Assembly: GCF_000422965.1 (NCBI RefSeq)
Contig: NZ_AUHB01000014.1
Span: forward strand, 1 to 64,000
Reading direction: 5' to 3'
Length of the DNA stretch: 64,000 bases
Source: Pleomorphomonas oryzae DSM 16300
GTDB lineage: Bacteria > Pseudomonadota > Alphaproteobacteria > Rhizobiales > Pleomorphomonadaceae
Each line of letters opens with the position of its first letter. Position 1 is the stretch's first letter. Below are positions 44,566-55,874 of this stretch, piece after piece. The notes below the pieces were generated by a model. It was not told the DNA's origin. It worked only from the letters and a program-made list of their open reading frames with translations, and searched no databases. Position numbers and translations under genes: made by a program.

Positions 44566-45060
44566 ATGACCGATAAGCCGCCTGTCGCCATCATCATGGG
44601 CAGCCAGTCCGACTGGGCGACCATGAAACACGCCGCCGACACGCTGGACGTGCTGAGCGTGCCGCACAAGGCGATGATCGTCTCCGCCCACCGCACGCCC
44701 GATCGTATGGTCGCCTTCGCCAAGGGCGCACGCGCCGAGGGGTTCAAGGTGATCATCGCCGGTGCCGGCGGCGCGGCGCACCTGCCCGGCATGGTGGCGG
44801 CGCTGACGCCGCTGCCGGTCCTGGGCGTTCCCGTCGAAAGCCATGCTCTCAAGGGGCAGGACAGTCTGCTCTCCATTGTGCAGATGCCCGGCGGCATCCC
44901 GGTGGGCACGCTGGCTATCGGCAAGGCCGGGGCGATCAACGCAGCGCTGCTGGCCGCCGCCGTGCTGGCCTTGTCGGATGCCGCCCTGGCGGCCCGGCTC
45001 GACGATTTCCGCGCCCGCCAGACGGCCGCCGTTGCTGAGGAACCTGCCAATGGTCTCTGA
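44566..45060 (+). CDS. purE: N5-carboxyaminoimidazole ribonucleotide mutase
   Basis: A 164-residue class I PurE (typical 160-165) that converts N5-CAIR to CAIR in purine synthesis. Signatures: [22 protein letters not shown] with the catalytic His, [14 protein letters not shown], and [20 protein letters not shown] (20 residues of the core). Its 3' end overlaps purK by 11 nt, so the two are translationally coupled. Confidence 0.97.
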   Translation: MTDKPPVAIIMGSQSDWATMKHAADTLDVLSVPHKAMIVSAHRTPDRMVAFAKGARAEGFKVIIAGAGGAAHLPGMVAALTPLPVLGVPVESHALKGQDSLLSIVQMPGGIPVGTLAIGKAGAINAALLAAAVLALSDAALAARLDDFRARQTAAVAEEPANGL

Positions 45061-46132
45061 GAAGCTTCCGCCCGGTTCGGTGATCGGCATGCTCGGTGGC
45101 GGCCAGCTCGGTCGCATGATGGCATTGGCCGCCGCCCGGCTGGGCCTTTCCATGCATGTCTATTGCCCCGACCCCGGAAGCCCGGCTTTCGATGTCGCCA
45201 AGGCGCATACCATTGCCGCCTATGACGACGAGGGGGCGCTCGCCGCCTTCGCCGATTGTTGCGATGTCGTTACCTACGAGTTCGAGAACGTGCCGGCTCG
45301 CGCCGCCGAGGTGATCGCAGAGCGGACTTTGCTGAGGCCGGGCGCACTGGCGCTCGCCACTTCGCAGGACAGGCTCGTCGAGAAGACCTTTCTGCGCAAG
45401 GCCGGCGCCGAGGTCGCGGCCTTCGCGCCGATCGATCGGGCGGCTGATATCGATGCAGCGATCGCCGTCACCGGCTTGCCTGCCATCGTCAAGACCCGCC
45501 GCTTTGGCTACGACGGCAAGGGCCAGCGCAAGGTGGAGAGCCGAGAGGCGCTTGCGGCGGCGGTAGCCGAGCTCGGCGGTGCCGACCTCGTCTTGGAAGC
45601 ACTCGTACCCTTCGCTCTCGAAGTGTCGGCCATCGTGGTGCGCGGCGCCGATGGCGCGGCCGCCGTCTACGACATCGGCGAGAATTCGCACGCCAACCAT
45701 ATCCTCAAGGAAACACGTGTGCCCGCCCGGGTGGGTGCCGAGACGGCTGCCGCCGCGGTGACGCTTGGCCGCCGCATCGCCGATGCGCTTGATTATGTCG
45801 GCGTGCTCGGCGTCGAACTGTTCGTGGTGCGCGATGACAAGGGCGAGCGTCTCGTGGTCAACGAGATTGCGCCGCGCGTCCATAACTCCGGCCATTGGAC
45901 GGAAGACGGCGCGGTGACCTCGCAGTTTGAGAATCACGTGCGGGCCATCGCCGGCTGGCCGATCGGCTCGGTGGCGACCATTGCACCGACCGTCATGGAA
46001 AACCTCATTGGCGGTGAGGCCGACGCCTGGGCGACGATCACCGCCGATCCCAGGGCGCGGCTCCATCTCTATGGCAAGGCCGAAAGCCGCCCAGGCCGCA
46101 AGATGGGCCACGTCAATCGGGTCGGCGTCTAG
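45050..46132 (+). CDS. purK: N5-carboxyaminoimidazole ribonucleotide synthase
   Basis: A 360-residue ATP-grasp enzyme that carboxylates AIR using bicarbonate and ATP. The N-terminal phosphate loop is [18 protein letters not shown], the ATP-grasp lysines lie in [14 protein letters not shown] (near 145-158), and the C-terminal part includes [17 protein letters not shown] 45050 is inside the end of purE with GAGGA 9 nt upstream. Its stop is directly followed by repeat copy B. Confidence 0.96.
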   Translation: MVSEKLPPGSVIGMLGGGQLGRMMALAAARLGLSMHVYCPDPGSPAFDVAKAHTIAAYDDEGALAAFADCCDVVTYEFENVPARAAEVIAERTLLRPGALALATSQDRLVEKTFLRKAGAEVAAFAPIDRAADIDAAIAVTGLPAIVKTRRFGYDGKGQRKVESREALAAAVAELGGADLVLEALVPFALEVSAIVVRGADGAAAVYDIGENSHANHILKETRVPARVGAETAAAAVTLGRRIADALDYVGVLGVELFVVRDDKGERLVVNEIAPRVHNSGHWTEDGAVTSQFENHVRAIAGWPIGSVATIAPTVMENLIGGEADAWATITADPRARLHLYGKAESRPGRKMGHVNRVGV

Positions 46133-46232
46133 CGCCTTCCGGCGAACTCAGGTTCACCGGAAGGCCCTACTCTTTGTGCCACCGCAATTACGGACGCAAA
46201 ACCGGTTCCCACTTTTGCTGAAATTGCTCTGA
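46129..46232. repeat. Dispersed intergenic repeat, copy B
   Basis: Second copy of the element at 13713-13818. Modules: hairpin TTCCGGCGAAC / GTTCACCGGAA (one mismatch), and palindrome GCAAAA-CCGG...-TTTTGC, ending GCTCTGA. It lies between purK and the converging amidotransferase gene; the purK stop TAG overlaps its first bases. It may act as a terminator-like structure there. Confidence 0.75.
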
Positions 46233-46234
46233 TC

Positions 46235-47044
46235 TCAGGCTATGGCGACGCGGGTGGCAACCCGGCGGTCGAGTTCGACCTCGAAGCTGGCGAGGCGGAC
46301 ACGGCCGCCCGGCTCCACCGTCAGCACCGTATTGGGAGCGACGGCCGTCCACTGATCATGCGCTGCATCGATCGGCTCGGACACCACGGTGATGCCGTCG
46401 TCGCCATGCCGCCAATAGAGGCTGGGCGGCTTGTCGTCGGACGAATAGCGAAAGGCGTGGAGATGCTTGCCGTCCGACAAGGCGGCGGTGAGACGCAAGG
46501 GTTCGTCGACACCGGTGTCGATCATCGCCCGCCGCGTCTCGGCGAGCATCGACCGCATGGCTGCAATCGGATCGGCGGCGAGGACGTCTGCGTCGAGCAG
46601 CAGGAACAGAACTTCGGAATCAGTGGAGCCGCGACGCTCGTGGTAGCGGGTGTCGGACAGGCGCGCCTCAAGGCGGCGGCGAATGTGATCCCAGCCGCCG
46701 ACCTGGCCATTGTGCATGAACATCCAGCGGCCGCTGGCAAAGGGGTGGCAGTTGACGCGGGTGGTGGGCGTGCCGGTGGAAGCGCGGACGTGGGCAAAGA
46801 ACAGCGGTGATGAAATCTGATGCGTCAGGCTCTTCAGATTGTCGTCATTCCAGGCAGGCATGGCGTCACGGAACAGGCCGGGCTCTTCCCAGGCGCCATA
46901 CCAGCCGAGGCCGAACCCGTCGCCATTGGTGGCGGCAAGGCACTCGGTTGCCGACTGGCTCTGATGGATAAGCGAGTGGCAGGGCTTGGAAACCAAGGTA
47001 TCCAGGAAGATCGGACGACCGGAATAGGCGAGCCAACGACACAT
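46235..47044 (-). CDS. Class II glutamine amidotransferase (YafJ/EgtC-like)
   Basis: A 269-residue Ntn-hydrolase-type enzyme. After Met removal Cys2 (MCRWLAYSG) is the nucleophile; NGDGFGLGWYG, FFAHVRASTG and FMHNGQVGGW are conserved glutaminase-domain segments. The family includes YafJ and EgtC (ergothioneine synthesis hydrolase). No egt genes are nearby, so the acyl substrate is unknown. It converges on purK. Confidence 0.9.
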   Translation of the reverse strand: MCRWLAYSGRPIFLDTLVSKPCHSLIHQSQSATECLAATNGDGFGLGWYGAWEEPGLFRDAMPAWNDDNLKSLTHQISSPLFFAHVRASTGTPTTRVNCHPFASGRWMFMHNGQVGGWDHIRRRLEARLSDTRYHERRGSTDSEVLFLLLDADVLAADPIAAMRSMLAETRRAMIDTGVDEPLRLTAALSDGKHLHAFRYSSDDKPPSLYWRHGDDGITVVSEPIDAAHDQWTAVAPNTVLTVEPGGRVRLASFEVELDRRVATRVAIA

Positions 47045-47469
47045 TTAAGGGAAACCCCAACGCAGACGCATCACCTCAGGGCAGGCCTCGATCCTGACCC
47101 GATTTCACCTTTGCGAATTCGCTTCGCGTATTCATCTTCGCAAATCCCATGCCGACCATATTGGCGAAAATGCATTAACCATGACCTACCGACCTCATAA
47201 GGCGGCTCAGCTGTGGCTTTGATGTTGCGCCGGCTTTTGCGGGCCGTCCGGCAGGCGCATTTTCCGCACTAACCCGCCGATCTCTAGTGGACAGGCTGCC
47301 GATGATTTGCTAGAGAACCACCACTTTTGCGGCGCCCTGGCGCGCTGCGGCGGAAATTTGTCATTTCCGCAGGATTGGTTTCATCATGTCGCCTGAGACA
47401 CGAAGCTGTGGGTGTGTCTGCCCCCCGGCCATATGGGTTTCACGGTGACCGACCACGGGAAGAATAGGC
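47045..47469. other. Leader/promoter region of rpsU
   Basis: About 425 bp between the divergent amidotransferase gene and rpsU. It contains a perfect 8-bp hairpin GCGGAAAT-ttgtc-ATTTCCGC at 47350-47370, about 100 bp before rpsU. The hairpin might be part of the transcript leader. No gene is supported. Confidence 0.4.
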
Positions 47470-47697
47470 GTGCAGGTACTCGTTCGCGACAACAACGTCG
47501 ACCAGGCTCTCAAGGCGCTGAAGAAGAAGATGCAGCGCGAAGGCATTTTCCGCGAGATGAAGCTGCGCGGCCATTACGAGAAGCCGTCGGAGAAGAAGGC
47601 GCGCGAAAAGGCCGAGGCCGTTCGCCGTTCGCGCAAGCTGGCTCGCAAGCGGGCTCAGCGCGAGGGTATGGTGTCGCTCAAGGGCCGCACCCACTAA
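47470..47697 (+). CDS. rpsU: 30S ribosomal protein S21
   Basis: A 75-residue very basic ribosomal protein: [20 protein letters not shown], then [19 protein letters not shown] and an Arg/Lys-rich tail. The start is GTG 47470 (GAAGAATAGGC upstream). S21 assists 16S rRNA anti-Shine-Dalgarno pairing. A terminator follows. Confidence 0.96.
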   Translation: MQVLVRDNNVDQALKALKKKMQREGIFREMKLRGHYEKPSEKKAREKAEAVRRSRKLARKRAQREGMVSLKGRTH

Positions 47698-47736
47698 TAT
47701 ACGGGCTCCGTCGCCCGATTGTGTTTGTTGAAGTCG

Positions 47737-47768
47737 AGGGACGGTCACGCGAGTCGACCGTCTCTTTT
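47737..47768 (+). terminator. Terminator after rpsU
   Basis: Stem AGGGACGGTC / GACCGTCTCT with one mismatch and a ~9-nt loop, then TTTGTT. Confidence 0.75.
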
Positions 47769-47830
47769 GTTATGTCCGGTTTCTAAAATCGGTCTTGGGT
47801 GGCACAAAAGCGCTACCAGCTGGTTTTAGA

Positions 47831-47922
47831 TCATCGTGTGCCCCGGCGGACGTGCGATGATCCGGTCTTTGTTGCATCGGGTTTTCCGAAAACCGGTTTC
47901 CCCTTTTCGGTCCGATGCTCTA
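47831..47922. repeat. Rhizobiales-type palindromic repeat (GCATCGG...CCGATGCTCTA)
   Basis: Nested palindrome: outer stem GCATCGG / CCGATGC (47874-47880, 47912-47918), inner stem CCGAAAA / TTTTCGG around CCGGTTTCCCC. It ends with CTCTA. A smaller stem TCATCG / CGATGA (47831-47860) precedes it. The AAAACCGGTT core resembles copies A and B. It lies in the ~300-bp gap between rpsU and the TPR lipoprotein gene, which holds nothing else I recognise. Confidence 0.75.
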
Positions 47923-47998
47923 GCGTGCGGACGACAGCGCCGACCAAGGGTGCCCGCCGATCCGGCTTGTCCGGATATTGCCTGAAAGGGATGGATTG

Positions 47999-48841
47999 AT
48001 GCGGTTCATTGCGACGTCTTCGGCTCTTCGCGGTCTCACGGGTGCTATTGCCCTTGGCCTTCTGGCTTCCGCCTGCACGACGTCTGGGCCCTCGAATGAG
48101 CCGACCTGGGCCGTCGATGCCAACGCCGGTTCGGCGGCCAACATCGGCTCGCTGACGGCGGCGATCCAGCGCGACCCGCAGAATCCGGTGAACTATAACG
48201 TGCGCGGTTCGGCTTATGGTCAGGCCGGTCAGTTTCAGGCTGCGCTCGCCGATTTCACGATGGCGATCCAGCTCAATCCTGGTTTCTCGCAGGCCTACAA
48301 CAATCGCGCCCTGATCTATCGTCAGCTGAATCAGCCGCAGGCGGCGCTCGCCGACTACAATCAGGCGATCACGCTCAATGCCACCTACGAGCCGGCCTAT
48401 CTCGGGCGAGGTACCCTCTACCGGCAGTCTGGGCAGCTTGATCTGGCCATGTCCGACTTCGATCAGGCGGTGACGCTCAACACATCCGACGCCAAGGCCT
48501 ATTACAACAGAGCGCTGATCTACCAGACCCGCGGTAACCACATTCGGGCCATTGCCGACCTCGACGCCGCCATCGCGCTCGATGCCAATGCTTCCGAGCC
48601 GTATAACGCGCGTGGCCTTAGCCGCCTGCAGATCGGCAAGAACAAGGATGCGCTGCAGGACTTCGCGGCGGCCGTCAACCGCAACAAGCAGTCGGCCGAA
48701 TTCTGGACCAATCTCGGCATCGCCCAGATCCGCACCGGCGATGTGCAGCGTGGTCGCGATTCGATCAACCGCGCCATGGTGCTGAAGCCCGGCTACGGCC
48801 CGGCTCGCGAAGCGCTTCAGTCAGCCGAAGCACAGGGCTGA
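47999..48841 (+). CDS. TPR-repeat lipoprotein (NlpI-like)
   Basis: A 280-residue lipoprotein: signal sequence with lipobox LLASAC, so Cys26 is lipidated. Residues ~50-275 hold about six tetratricopeptide repeats, for example AYNNRALIYRQLNQPQAALADYNQAI and AYYNRALIYQTRGNHIRAIADLDAAI (34-residue spacing). NlpI proteins scaffold peptidoglycan hydrolases in the periplasm; that role here is inferred. ATG 47999 has GGGATGG upstream. It converges on ftsH. Confidence 0.88.
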   Translation: MRFIATSSALRGLTGAIALGLLASACTTSGPSNEPTWAVDANAGSAANIGSLTAAIQRDPQNPVNYNVRGSAYGQAGQFQAALADFTMAIQLNPGFSQAYNNRALIYRQLNQPQAALADYNQAITLNATYEPAYLGRGTLYRQSGQLDLAMSDFDQAVTLNTSDAKAYYNRALIYQTRGNHIRAIADLDAAIALDANASEPYNARGLSRLQIGKNKDALQDFAAAVNRNKQSAEFWTNLGIAQIRTGDVQRGRDSINRAMVLKPGYGPAREALQSAEAQG

Positions 48842-48951
48842 CCTTATCTGCCTTTTGCGCGTTCGAACGGCTGCCGGTTTCGGCGGCCGTTTTGCTTTGT
48901 GACGTCGTCGCGACGCGAAGCCGCATCTCTCGAACCGCACTACTGCCTGGG

Positions 48952-48995
48952 GCAAAAAAGAAGGCGCCGGAACCATGGTCCGGCGCCTTTTCATT
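48952..48995. terminator. Terminator after ftsH (bidirectional)
   Basis: Stem AAGGCGCCGGA / TCCGGCGCCTT with 7-nt loop. The minus strand continues TTCTTTTTTGCC after ftsH, the plus strand TTCATTT after the lipoprotein gene. Confidence 0.9.
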
Positions 48996-49012
48996 TGGTT
49001 CGTTCGTGCCGA

Positions 49013-50935
<1,923 letters not shown>

Positions 50936-51018
50936 CGTCGACCTTTGAGGCGCATCGCGCGATGCGGGAAGGGCCAGGCGAGTAGGTTTGGCCCCCATCA
51001 CCCTTAGCCCATGTCGGG

Positions 51019-52326
51019 TTAAGATAGGTTGTCGGTGCTGCCTTGCCAAGCCACGGGCCGGCAATCCTCGCTTTCGAGAGACAATTGCCGGTCGATCGGA
51101 CGAATTGTGACCGCCAATCGGGCTGGCAGGTCGCCGCCGTCGGCGGCGGTGACGGTGGGAAGGCTCGCCATGGCGGCCGCGGGCATGTCACCGCTTCGCG
51201 TTCCTGGGCCGCTCGGGCCGATCATCAGGTGGTGGCCTTCGCTGCAGGTGATCGTGACCGTGAACCGGTTGTCCCACACATGGTCGCCGTCGGTTTCGAC
51301 GACGAGCTCCGGGAAGCCGACGCGTCCGGCCTCGGCATAGAGCCAGAGGCTGTCGTGGCGCAGATGCAGCACGACGCCGGCCATGGTGGCGCGCCGGGGC
51401 GCGGCATCGGCACGGAAGGCGGCGTGCCACCCCTCCGGGGCATCGGCGCGTGGTGGATAGTCCGACGGACGGATGGCTCGGATCAGCTGAATAATCAGGC
51501 GGAGGCCGATTTCGTCGGGCGCGGCGGCGAGCGCCGCCCTGTCGACCGACCAGACACCGCCATGATCGATGGCCGCGCGGCGGCGGAGATCGTCGGTTGC
51601 TGATCGTAGCGCTGCTTCGGCGCGGGCCATGCGTTGGGCGGTGCCGGCCAGGCGATCGGCGGTGAGACCGAGGGCGGCGAATGTCGGCAGGGCCTTGCGG
51701 ATGCGAACGCGCGTGTAGCGATCCGACGCATTGGAGGGGTCGGTGATATAGGGGACGCCGGCTTCTTCGAGGACGGCGATCAGGTCGGCCTTGGCCGTAC
51801 CGAGAAGCGGACGCAGGAAGCGGACGCCGTCAATCGTTCGTTCGGCCGGCATACCGGCGAGACCGGTGACGCCGGATCCGCGTGCCAGATGCATCAGCAG
51901 CGTTTCGGCTTGATCGTCGAGCGTGTGGGCGAGCAGGACGGCGTCGAGCCGGTGCCGATGGGCGGCCTCGACGAGCAGGCGATAGCGGGCAGTCCGAGCT
52001 TCGGCCTGAATGTCGCTGGTCGGTGGCGGACCATCGTGGTGCCAGACGAGCTTTTCGGCCGGATGACCGAGGCGGGCGGCGAGGCTGACGACGGCATCGG
52101 CCTCGCGAGCGGCTTCCGGCCTGAGGCCATGATCGACGGTCAAGACATGAAGGACGGGCGCGGCCGGGCTCTCGCGCCTCCAAAGATCGAACAGAATGAG
52201 CAGGGCGGTCGAATCCGGGCCGCCGGAAACGGCGACGCCGACGCGGCAAAGGCCGGCGAGCGGAGCAAACAGACGGTCGCGCAACTTCGCCATCAGGAGA
52301 TCGGGCGAGGTGGGACGGTCATTCAT
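51019..52326 (-). CDS. tilS: tRNA(Ile)-lysidine synthase
   Basis: A 435-residue N-type ATP pyrophosphatase. The PP-loop SGGPDST (34-40) binds ATP. The enzyme adds lysine to C34 of tRNA-Ile(CAU) so that it reads [22 protein letters not shown] is the second signature. The C-terminal domain is divergent. The start is one base after the cpoB stop, so it belongs to the pal-cpoB-tilS-ftsH operon. Confidence 0.94.
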   Translation of the reverse strand: MNDRPTSPDLLMAKLRDRLFAPLAGLCRVGVAVSGGPDSTALLILFDLWRRESPAAPVLHVLTVDHGLRPEAAREADAVVSLAARLGHPAEKLVWHHDGPPPTSDIQAEARTARYRLLVEAAHRHRLDAVLLAHTLDDQAETLLMHLARGSGVTGLAGMPAERTIDGVRFLRPLLGTAKADLIAVLEEAGVPYITDPSNASDRYTRVRIRKALPTFAALGLTADRLAGTAQRMARAEAALRSATDDLRRRAAIDHGGVWSVDRAALAAAPDEIGLRLIIQLIRAIRPSDYPPRADAPEGWHAAFRADAAPRRATMAGVVLHLRHDSLWLYAEAGRVGFPELVVETDGDHVWDNRFTVTITCSEGHHLMIGPSGPGTRSGDMPAAAMASLPTVTAADGGDLPARLAVTIRPIDRQLSLESEDCRPVAWQGSTDNLS

Positions 52327-52327
52327 G

Positions 52328-53515
52328 TCAGCTGCAGCCGAGTTTCTGCTTTCGGGTGGTGACGCGCGAGACGAGACCGGACTGTGCCTTGGGGAACTTC
52401 TTGGTCAGTTCGCCATAGGTGGCGCAAGCGGCAGTGGTCTCACCGAGGCCCTCAAGCGACAGGCCGAGCTTGAACAGACTGTCCGGCGCCTTCTGGCTGG
52501 TCGGATGATTCTTGTAGGTGGCGAGATAGGAGGTGGCGGCGTCGCGATACTGGTGGCGCGAGTAATAGCTCTCCCCAAGCCAGTATTGCGCATCGGCGGC
52601 ACGCGGGTCGCCCGGGAAATCGGCGAGGAATTTCTTGAAGCCGGTCTCCGCCGCCGCGTAGTCTCCGCCGACGATGGAGGAATAGGCGCGGTCGTAATCG
52701 GCACCCGGATCGACGGCGGTCGGCGCCACCGAGGCCATCTGTTGCTGGGGTGTAGCCGGCACGCCGGTAGGCGGCGGGGCCAGTGTACCCGCTCCAAGCG
52801 AGCCGCTGCCCACCGCGAGATCCTGGCTCGCGGCGGCGGCAAGGCCGCCGGAGGTGGCGATGGCTGGGTTGTTCGGGGCCAGTTCGCCGCGGGCGATTGC
52901 TGACAGATCGAGCGGACCGCCGACGGCACTCGCCGAGGGTACTCCGGTGTCGGAGGCGACGGTGCTGGGAAGCGTGCCGAGCGGAGCGGGCGGTGCGCCC
53001 AGCGAACCATCGGCGGCGGGCTGGGCGGTGGCCACCGCGCCGGGCGCATCGATGGCAAAGCCGGCCGGCACCGTGCCGCCTTCGCCAACCGAATCCATCG
53101 GGGCGCCGCTGTTCAGAAGCGCCGTGTTGGCGGTGGTGGTCGTACTGGCGGCCGGTGGCGTTGCCGGCGAGGTGGCTTCGGAGCGCTTCTGGCTCTTACC
53201 GCCGCCTTCGAGCTGTTGAAGGCGGAATTCGGTGTCCTCCTGGGCGCGCTTCAACAGGTTCTGCAGCTGATCGATCTGATGCGTCAGCTCGTCGATGCGA
53301 CCGTTGAGCTGGCGCACCTGCTGTTCCATGTTGTCCAGGCGAACCGCTTGCTGCGCTGCGTCCTGCTGGACGGGAATATTGGCCGGCGGCGTCGGGTCGG
53401 AACCAAACAGGCCCGCCGAGGCGGGCGCGGTGGTCAGCAAGGCGGCACCAAGCGCGGCGGCAGCCAGCGCGGCGAAACGGAAGCGGCTCGGTGGACGAAA
53501 AAGGCGGCTGGTCAT
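52328..53515 (-). CDS. cpoB: Tol-Pal system protein CpoB (YbgF)
   Basis: A 395-residue periplasmic protein. Signal peptide ends APASAG; a trimerising coiled coil follows (~55-100, RLDNMEQQVRQLNGRIDELT onward). A long Ala/Pro/Gly-rich linker (~115-260) precedes a C-terminal TPR_6 domain (~275-395: YDRAYSSIVGGDYAAAETGF, AQYWLGESYYSR, APDSLFKLGLSL). CpoB links Tol-Pal to peptidoglycan synthesis during division. The linker is longer than in E. coli. The start ATG 53515 has only a weak signal; a TTG 21 nt upstream is in frame. Confidence 0.92.
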   Translation of the reverse strand: MTSRLFRPPSRFRFAALAAAALGAALLTTAPASAGLFGSDPTPPANIPVQQDAAQQAVRLDNMEQQVRQLNGRIDELTHQIDQLQNLLKRAQEDTEFRLQQLEGGGKSQKRSEATSPATPPAASTTTTANTALLNSGAPMDSVGEGGTVPAGFAIDAPGAVATAQPAADGSLGAPPAPLGTLPSTVASDTGVPSASAVGGPLDLSAIARGELAPNNPAIATSGGLAAAASQDLAVGSGSLGAGTLAPPPTGVPATPQQQMASVAPTAVDPGADYDRAYSSIVGGDYAAAETGFKKFLADFPGDPRAADAQYWLGESYYSRHQYRDAATSYLATYKNHPTSQKAPDSLFKLGLSLEGLGETTAACATYGELTKKFPKAQSGLVSRVTTRKQKLGCS

Positions 53516-53728
53516 CAGCGCGAATATCCCAGGCAATCTAGCGGCGCCTTCCCGTGCGGCCGGTGGTCCGCCAGCCGGATGGCGCCTTCATCGAAGACAG
53601 GACCATGTTGCCGTTCACGGCGCAACCCCTCGGACGGCGGCGGTCGGACTTCCGGAGATTGGGATCGTGGTGTCGGCCACTCCCGCGTAACTAAGCGCCG
53701 GACTTCGGCGTTATTGCGGCCGCGATAC

Positions 53729-53760
53729 GAAAATCCCGGAGTCCCATAGGGGATTCCGGG
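53729..53760 (-). terminator. Terminator-like hairpin after pal
   Basis: Minus-strand stem CCCGGAATCCC / GGGACTCCGGG (one G-T pair), loop CTAT, followed by ATTTTCG. It lies in the 286-bp gap before cpoB and may give partial termination. Confidence 0.65.
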
Positions 53761-53801
53761 AATGATCGTGCCTGGGGTGAGGCGGCGGTGGCGGCTCTAG
53801 A

Positions 53802-54308
53802 TTAGCCGCCCGTGTTCAGCACGGTGACGGCGCGGCGATTCTGCGCCCAGCAGCTGTCCTGGTCGCAGAGGGCGACCGGGCGCTCCTTGCCGTAGGAAAT
53901 GGTCTTGATGCGGTTGGCAGTCACGCCACGGGCAACCAGGAAGTCCTGGGCGGCCTTGGCACGACGGGCGCCGAGGGCGAGATTGTATTCGCGGGTGCCG
54001 CGCTCGTCGGCGTGGCCCTCGACGGTGACCGTGTAGCGCGGATAGAGCGCCAGCCACTGGGCCTGCCGGCCGAGAACGGTCTGGGCCTCGGTGTTGAGCG
54101 AGGTCGAATCGGTGTCGAAGAACACGCGGTCGCCGACGTTGACCACGAAGTCCTGGGCGCTGCCGGGCGTCGCGGCGCCGGCACCGCCGGCTCCAGCGCC
54201 GAGCTGGTTGTCGAGCTCGCTTGGGCTCTTGGCGCAAGCGGCGGCGAGAAGGGCAAGGCCGAGGGCAAGCGCTGCGCGGCGGCTAAATATTCTGGTGGCT
54301 GTCGTCAT
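53802..54308 (-). CDS. pal: Peptidoglycan-associated lipoprotein Pal
   Basis: A 168-residue outer-membrane lipoprotein. Lipobox LAAAC with Cys25. The OmpA-like peptidoglycan-binding domain is at ~60-165: VFFDTDSTSLNTEAQTVL, VTVEGHADERGTREYNLALG (20 residues, the diaminopimelate-binding part), and RIKTISYGKERPV. It anchors the outer membrane to peptidoglycan and binds TolB. ATG 54308 has ATTACCGGT upstream, a weak signal. tolB lies 168 bp upstream. Confidence 0.97.
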   Translation of the reverse strand: MTTATRIFSRRAALALGLALLAAACAKSPSELDNQLGAGAGGAGAATPGSAQDFVVNVGDRVFFDTDSTSLNTEAQTVLGRQAQWLALYPRYTVTVEGHADERGTREYNLALGARRAKAAQDFLVARGVTANRIKTISYGKERPVALCDQDSCWAQNRRAVTVLNTGG

Positions 54309-54427
54309 GATACCGGTAATCCTCGAATACGTTCTGACCGGATGTTTCGAGAGTCTTGGTAAACGGCTTTGGTTAAGCGCACGTTCAAAGACGTGGTTAA
54401 TAAAGCACTAAATCTCGGGATCCCGGC

Positions 54428-54468
54428 CTTTTGATGGTAAACGCGCGCCGGACGGGCGTCCGGCGCGC
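54428..54468 (-). terminator. Hairpin between tolB and pal
   Basis: Perfect 11-bp stem GCGCGCCGGAC / GTCCGGCGCGC with a 4-nt loop; the minus strand continues GTTTACC. The T-run is weak, so it may be an RNA-stability or partial termination element. Confidence 0.5.
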
Positions 54469-54476
54469 CGAATTCG

Positions 54477-55793
54477 TTACTTGAGCAGCGGCGACCAGGC
54501 AGGGTCGGAGGCGAAGTTCGGGGTCGGAACCTTCTGCTCGTTGCGACCGGTCAGGTCGACCGAGAAGAGCTGCGGGCCGCCGTTCGGGCCACCCGAATCA
54601 CGGAAGAACATGATGACGCGGCCGTTGGGCGCCCAGGTCGGGCCTTCGTTATGGAAGCCCTCGGTGAGAATGCGCTCGCCCGAGCCGTCCGGCTTCATCA
54701 CGCCGATGGCAAAGCCACTGCCGGACTGGCGGGTGAAGGCGATCAGGTCGCCACGCGGGCTCCAGACCGGCGTGCTGTAGCGGCCGTTGCCGAAGGAAAT
54801 GCGCGTGGCGCCACCACCGCCGGCACTCATGACGTAGAGCTGCTGGTTGCCGCCACGGTCGCTCTCGAAGACGATGCGCGAACCGTCAGGCGAATAGGAG
54901 GGCGAAGTGTCGATCGCCGCCGTGTTGGTCAGCCGCGCCGGGGCGCCGCCGATCGGCATCGCGTAGATGTTGGCGTTGCCGTCCTGCTCGAGGCTCATGA
55001 TCACCGAATTGCCGTCCGGCGAGAAGCGCGGCGAGAAGGTCATGTTCGGGAAGTTGCCGACGAGGGTGCGCTGGCCGCTTTCGATATTCAGCAGATAGAC
55101 GCGCGGCTCGGCAGTGCCGAAGGACATGTAGGTGACCACCTGGGAGGTCGGCGAGAAGCGCGGCGTCAGGACGAGGTCCTTGCCATTGGTGAGATAGCGG
55201 ACGTTGGCGCCATCCTGATCCATCAGCGCGAGGCGCTTGACGCGGTTGCCCTTGGGGCCGCTTTCGTCGACGAAGACGATGCGGGTGTCGAAATAGCCCT
55301 TCTCGCCGGTCAGCCGCTCATAGATGGCGTCGGCGATGATGTGGGCGATGCGGCGCCAGTTTTCCGGCGTCGTGAAATACTGCTGACCAGCCAGCTGGGC
55401 GCCGCCGAACACGTCCCACAGGCGGAAGTCGGCCTGTAGGCGGCCATCGGCGGCACGGACGATGCCGCCCGACACCAGGGCCTGGGCGTTGATCGCCCGC
55501 CAGTTCTGGAAGTTGGGCACAGCGTTGGGGTCGGTGATGCGGTCGACGTAGGAGGCCTGATTGAGGACCTGGAACAGGCCAGAGCGCTGCAGGTCGGCGG
55601 CGATGACACCGGCCATCTGCTGGCCGACGGCGGCCGTGTCAGCCCCACCTACGAAATTCGGGATGGCGATCGGCAGCGGTTGAACGTTGCCGCCGTTGAT
55701 GTTGATGGTGATTTCAGCGTTGGACGGCGCCGCTGCGGTGACGAAGGCAACGGCTGCCAACGCGGCAAACAGAGTTCGGACCAGTTTTCGCAT
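54477..55793 (-). CDS. tolB: Tol-Pal translocation protein TolB
   Basis: A 438-residue periplasmic protein: signal peptide to ~27, N-terminal domain (~30-160) and a six-bladed propeller with repeats such as [39 protein letters not shown] and [17 protein letters not shown] (each ~43 residues apart). It binds Pal and TolA. ATG 55793 has CAGGATG. It lies 81 bp after tolA. Confidence 0.97.
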   Translation of the reverse strand: MRKLVRTLFAALAAVAFVTAAAPSNAEITININGGNVQPLPIAIPNFVGGADTAAVGQQMAGVIAADLQRSGLFQVLNQASYVDRITDPNAVPNFQNWRAINAQALVSGGIVRAADGRLQADFRLWDVFGGAQLAGQQYFTTPENWRRIAHIIADAIYERLTGEKGYFDTRIVFVDESGPKGNRVKRLALMDQDGANVRYLTNGKDLVLTPRFSPTSQVVTYMSFGTAEPRVYLLNIESGQRTLVGNFPNMTFSPRFSPDGNSVIMSLEQDGNANIYAMPIGGAPARLTNTAAIDTSPSYSPDGSRIVFESDRGGNQQLYVMSAGGGGATRISFGNGRYSTPVWSPRGDLIAFTRQSGSGFAIGVMKPDGSGERILTEGFHNEGPTWAPNGRVIMFFRDSGGPNGGPQLFSVDLTGRNEQKVPTPNFASDPAWSPLLK

Positions 55794-55874
55794 CCTGAGG
55801 TGCTCCCAAACGGATGTTCCGGACGTGCTCCGATCGAATGGTGCGGCCCGGGTCGATTTAATTGGCTCGCCGCG

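Noticed and set aside
54397-54411. CtrA-like site TTAA-N7-CTAA upstream of pal
   Set aside because: One mismatch to TTAA-N7-TTAA and only one site; expected by chance in A+T-richer intergenic DNA.
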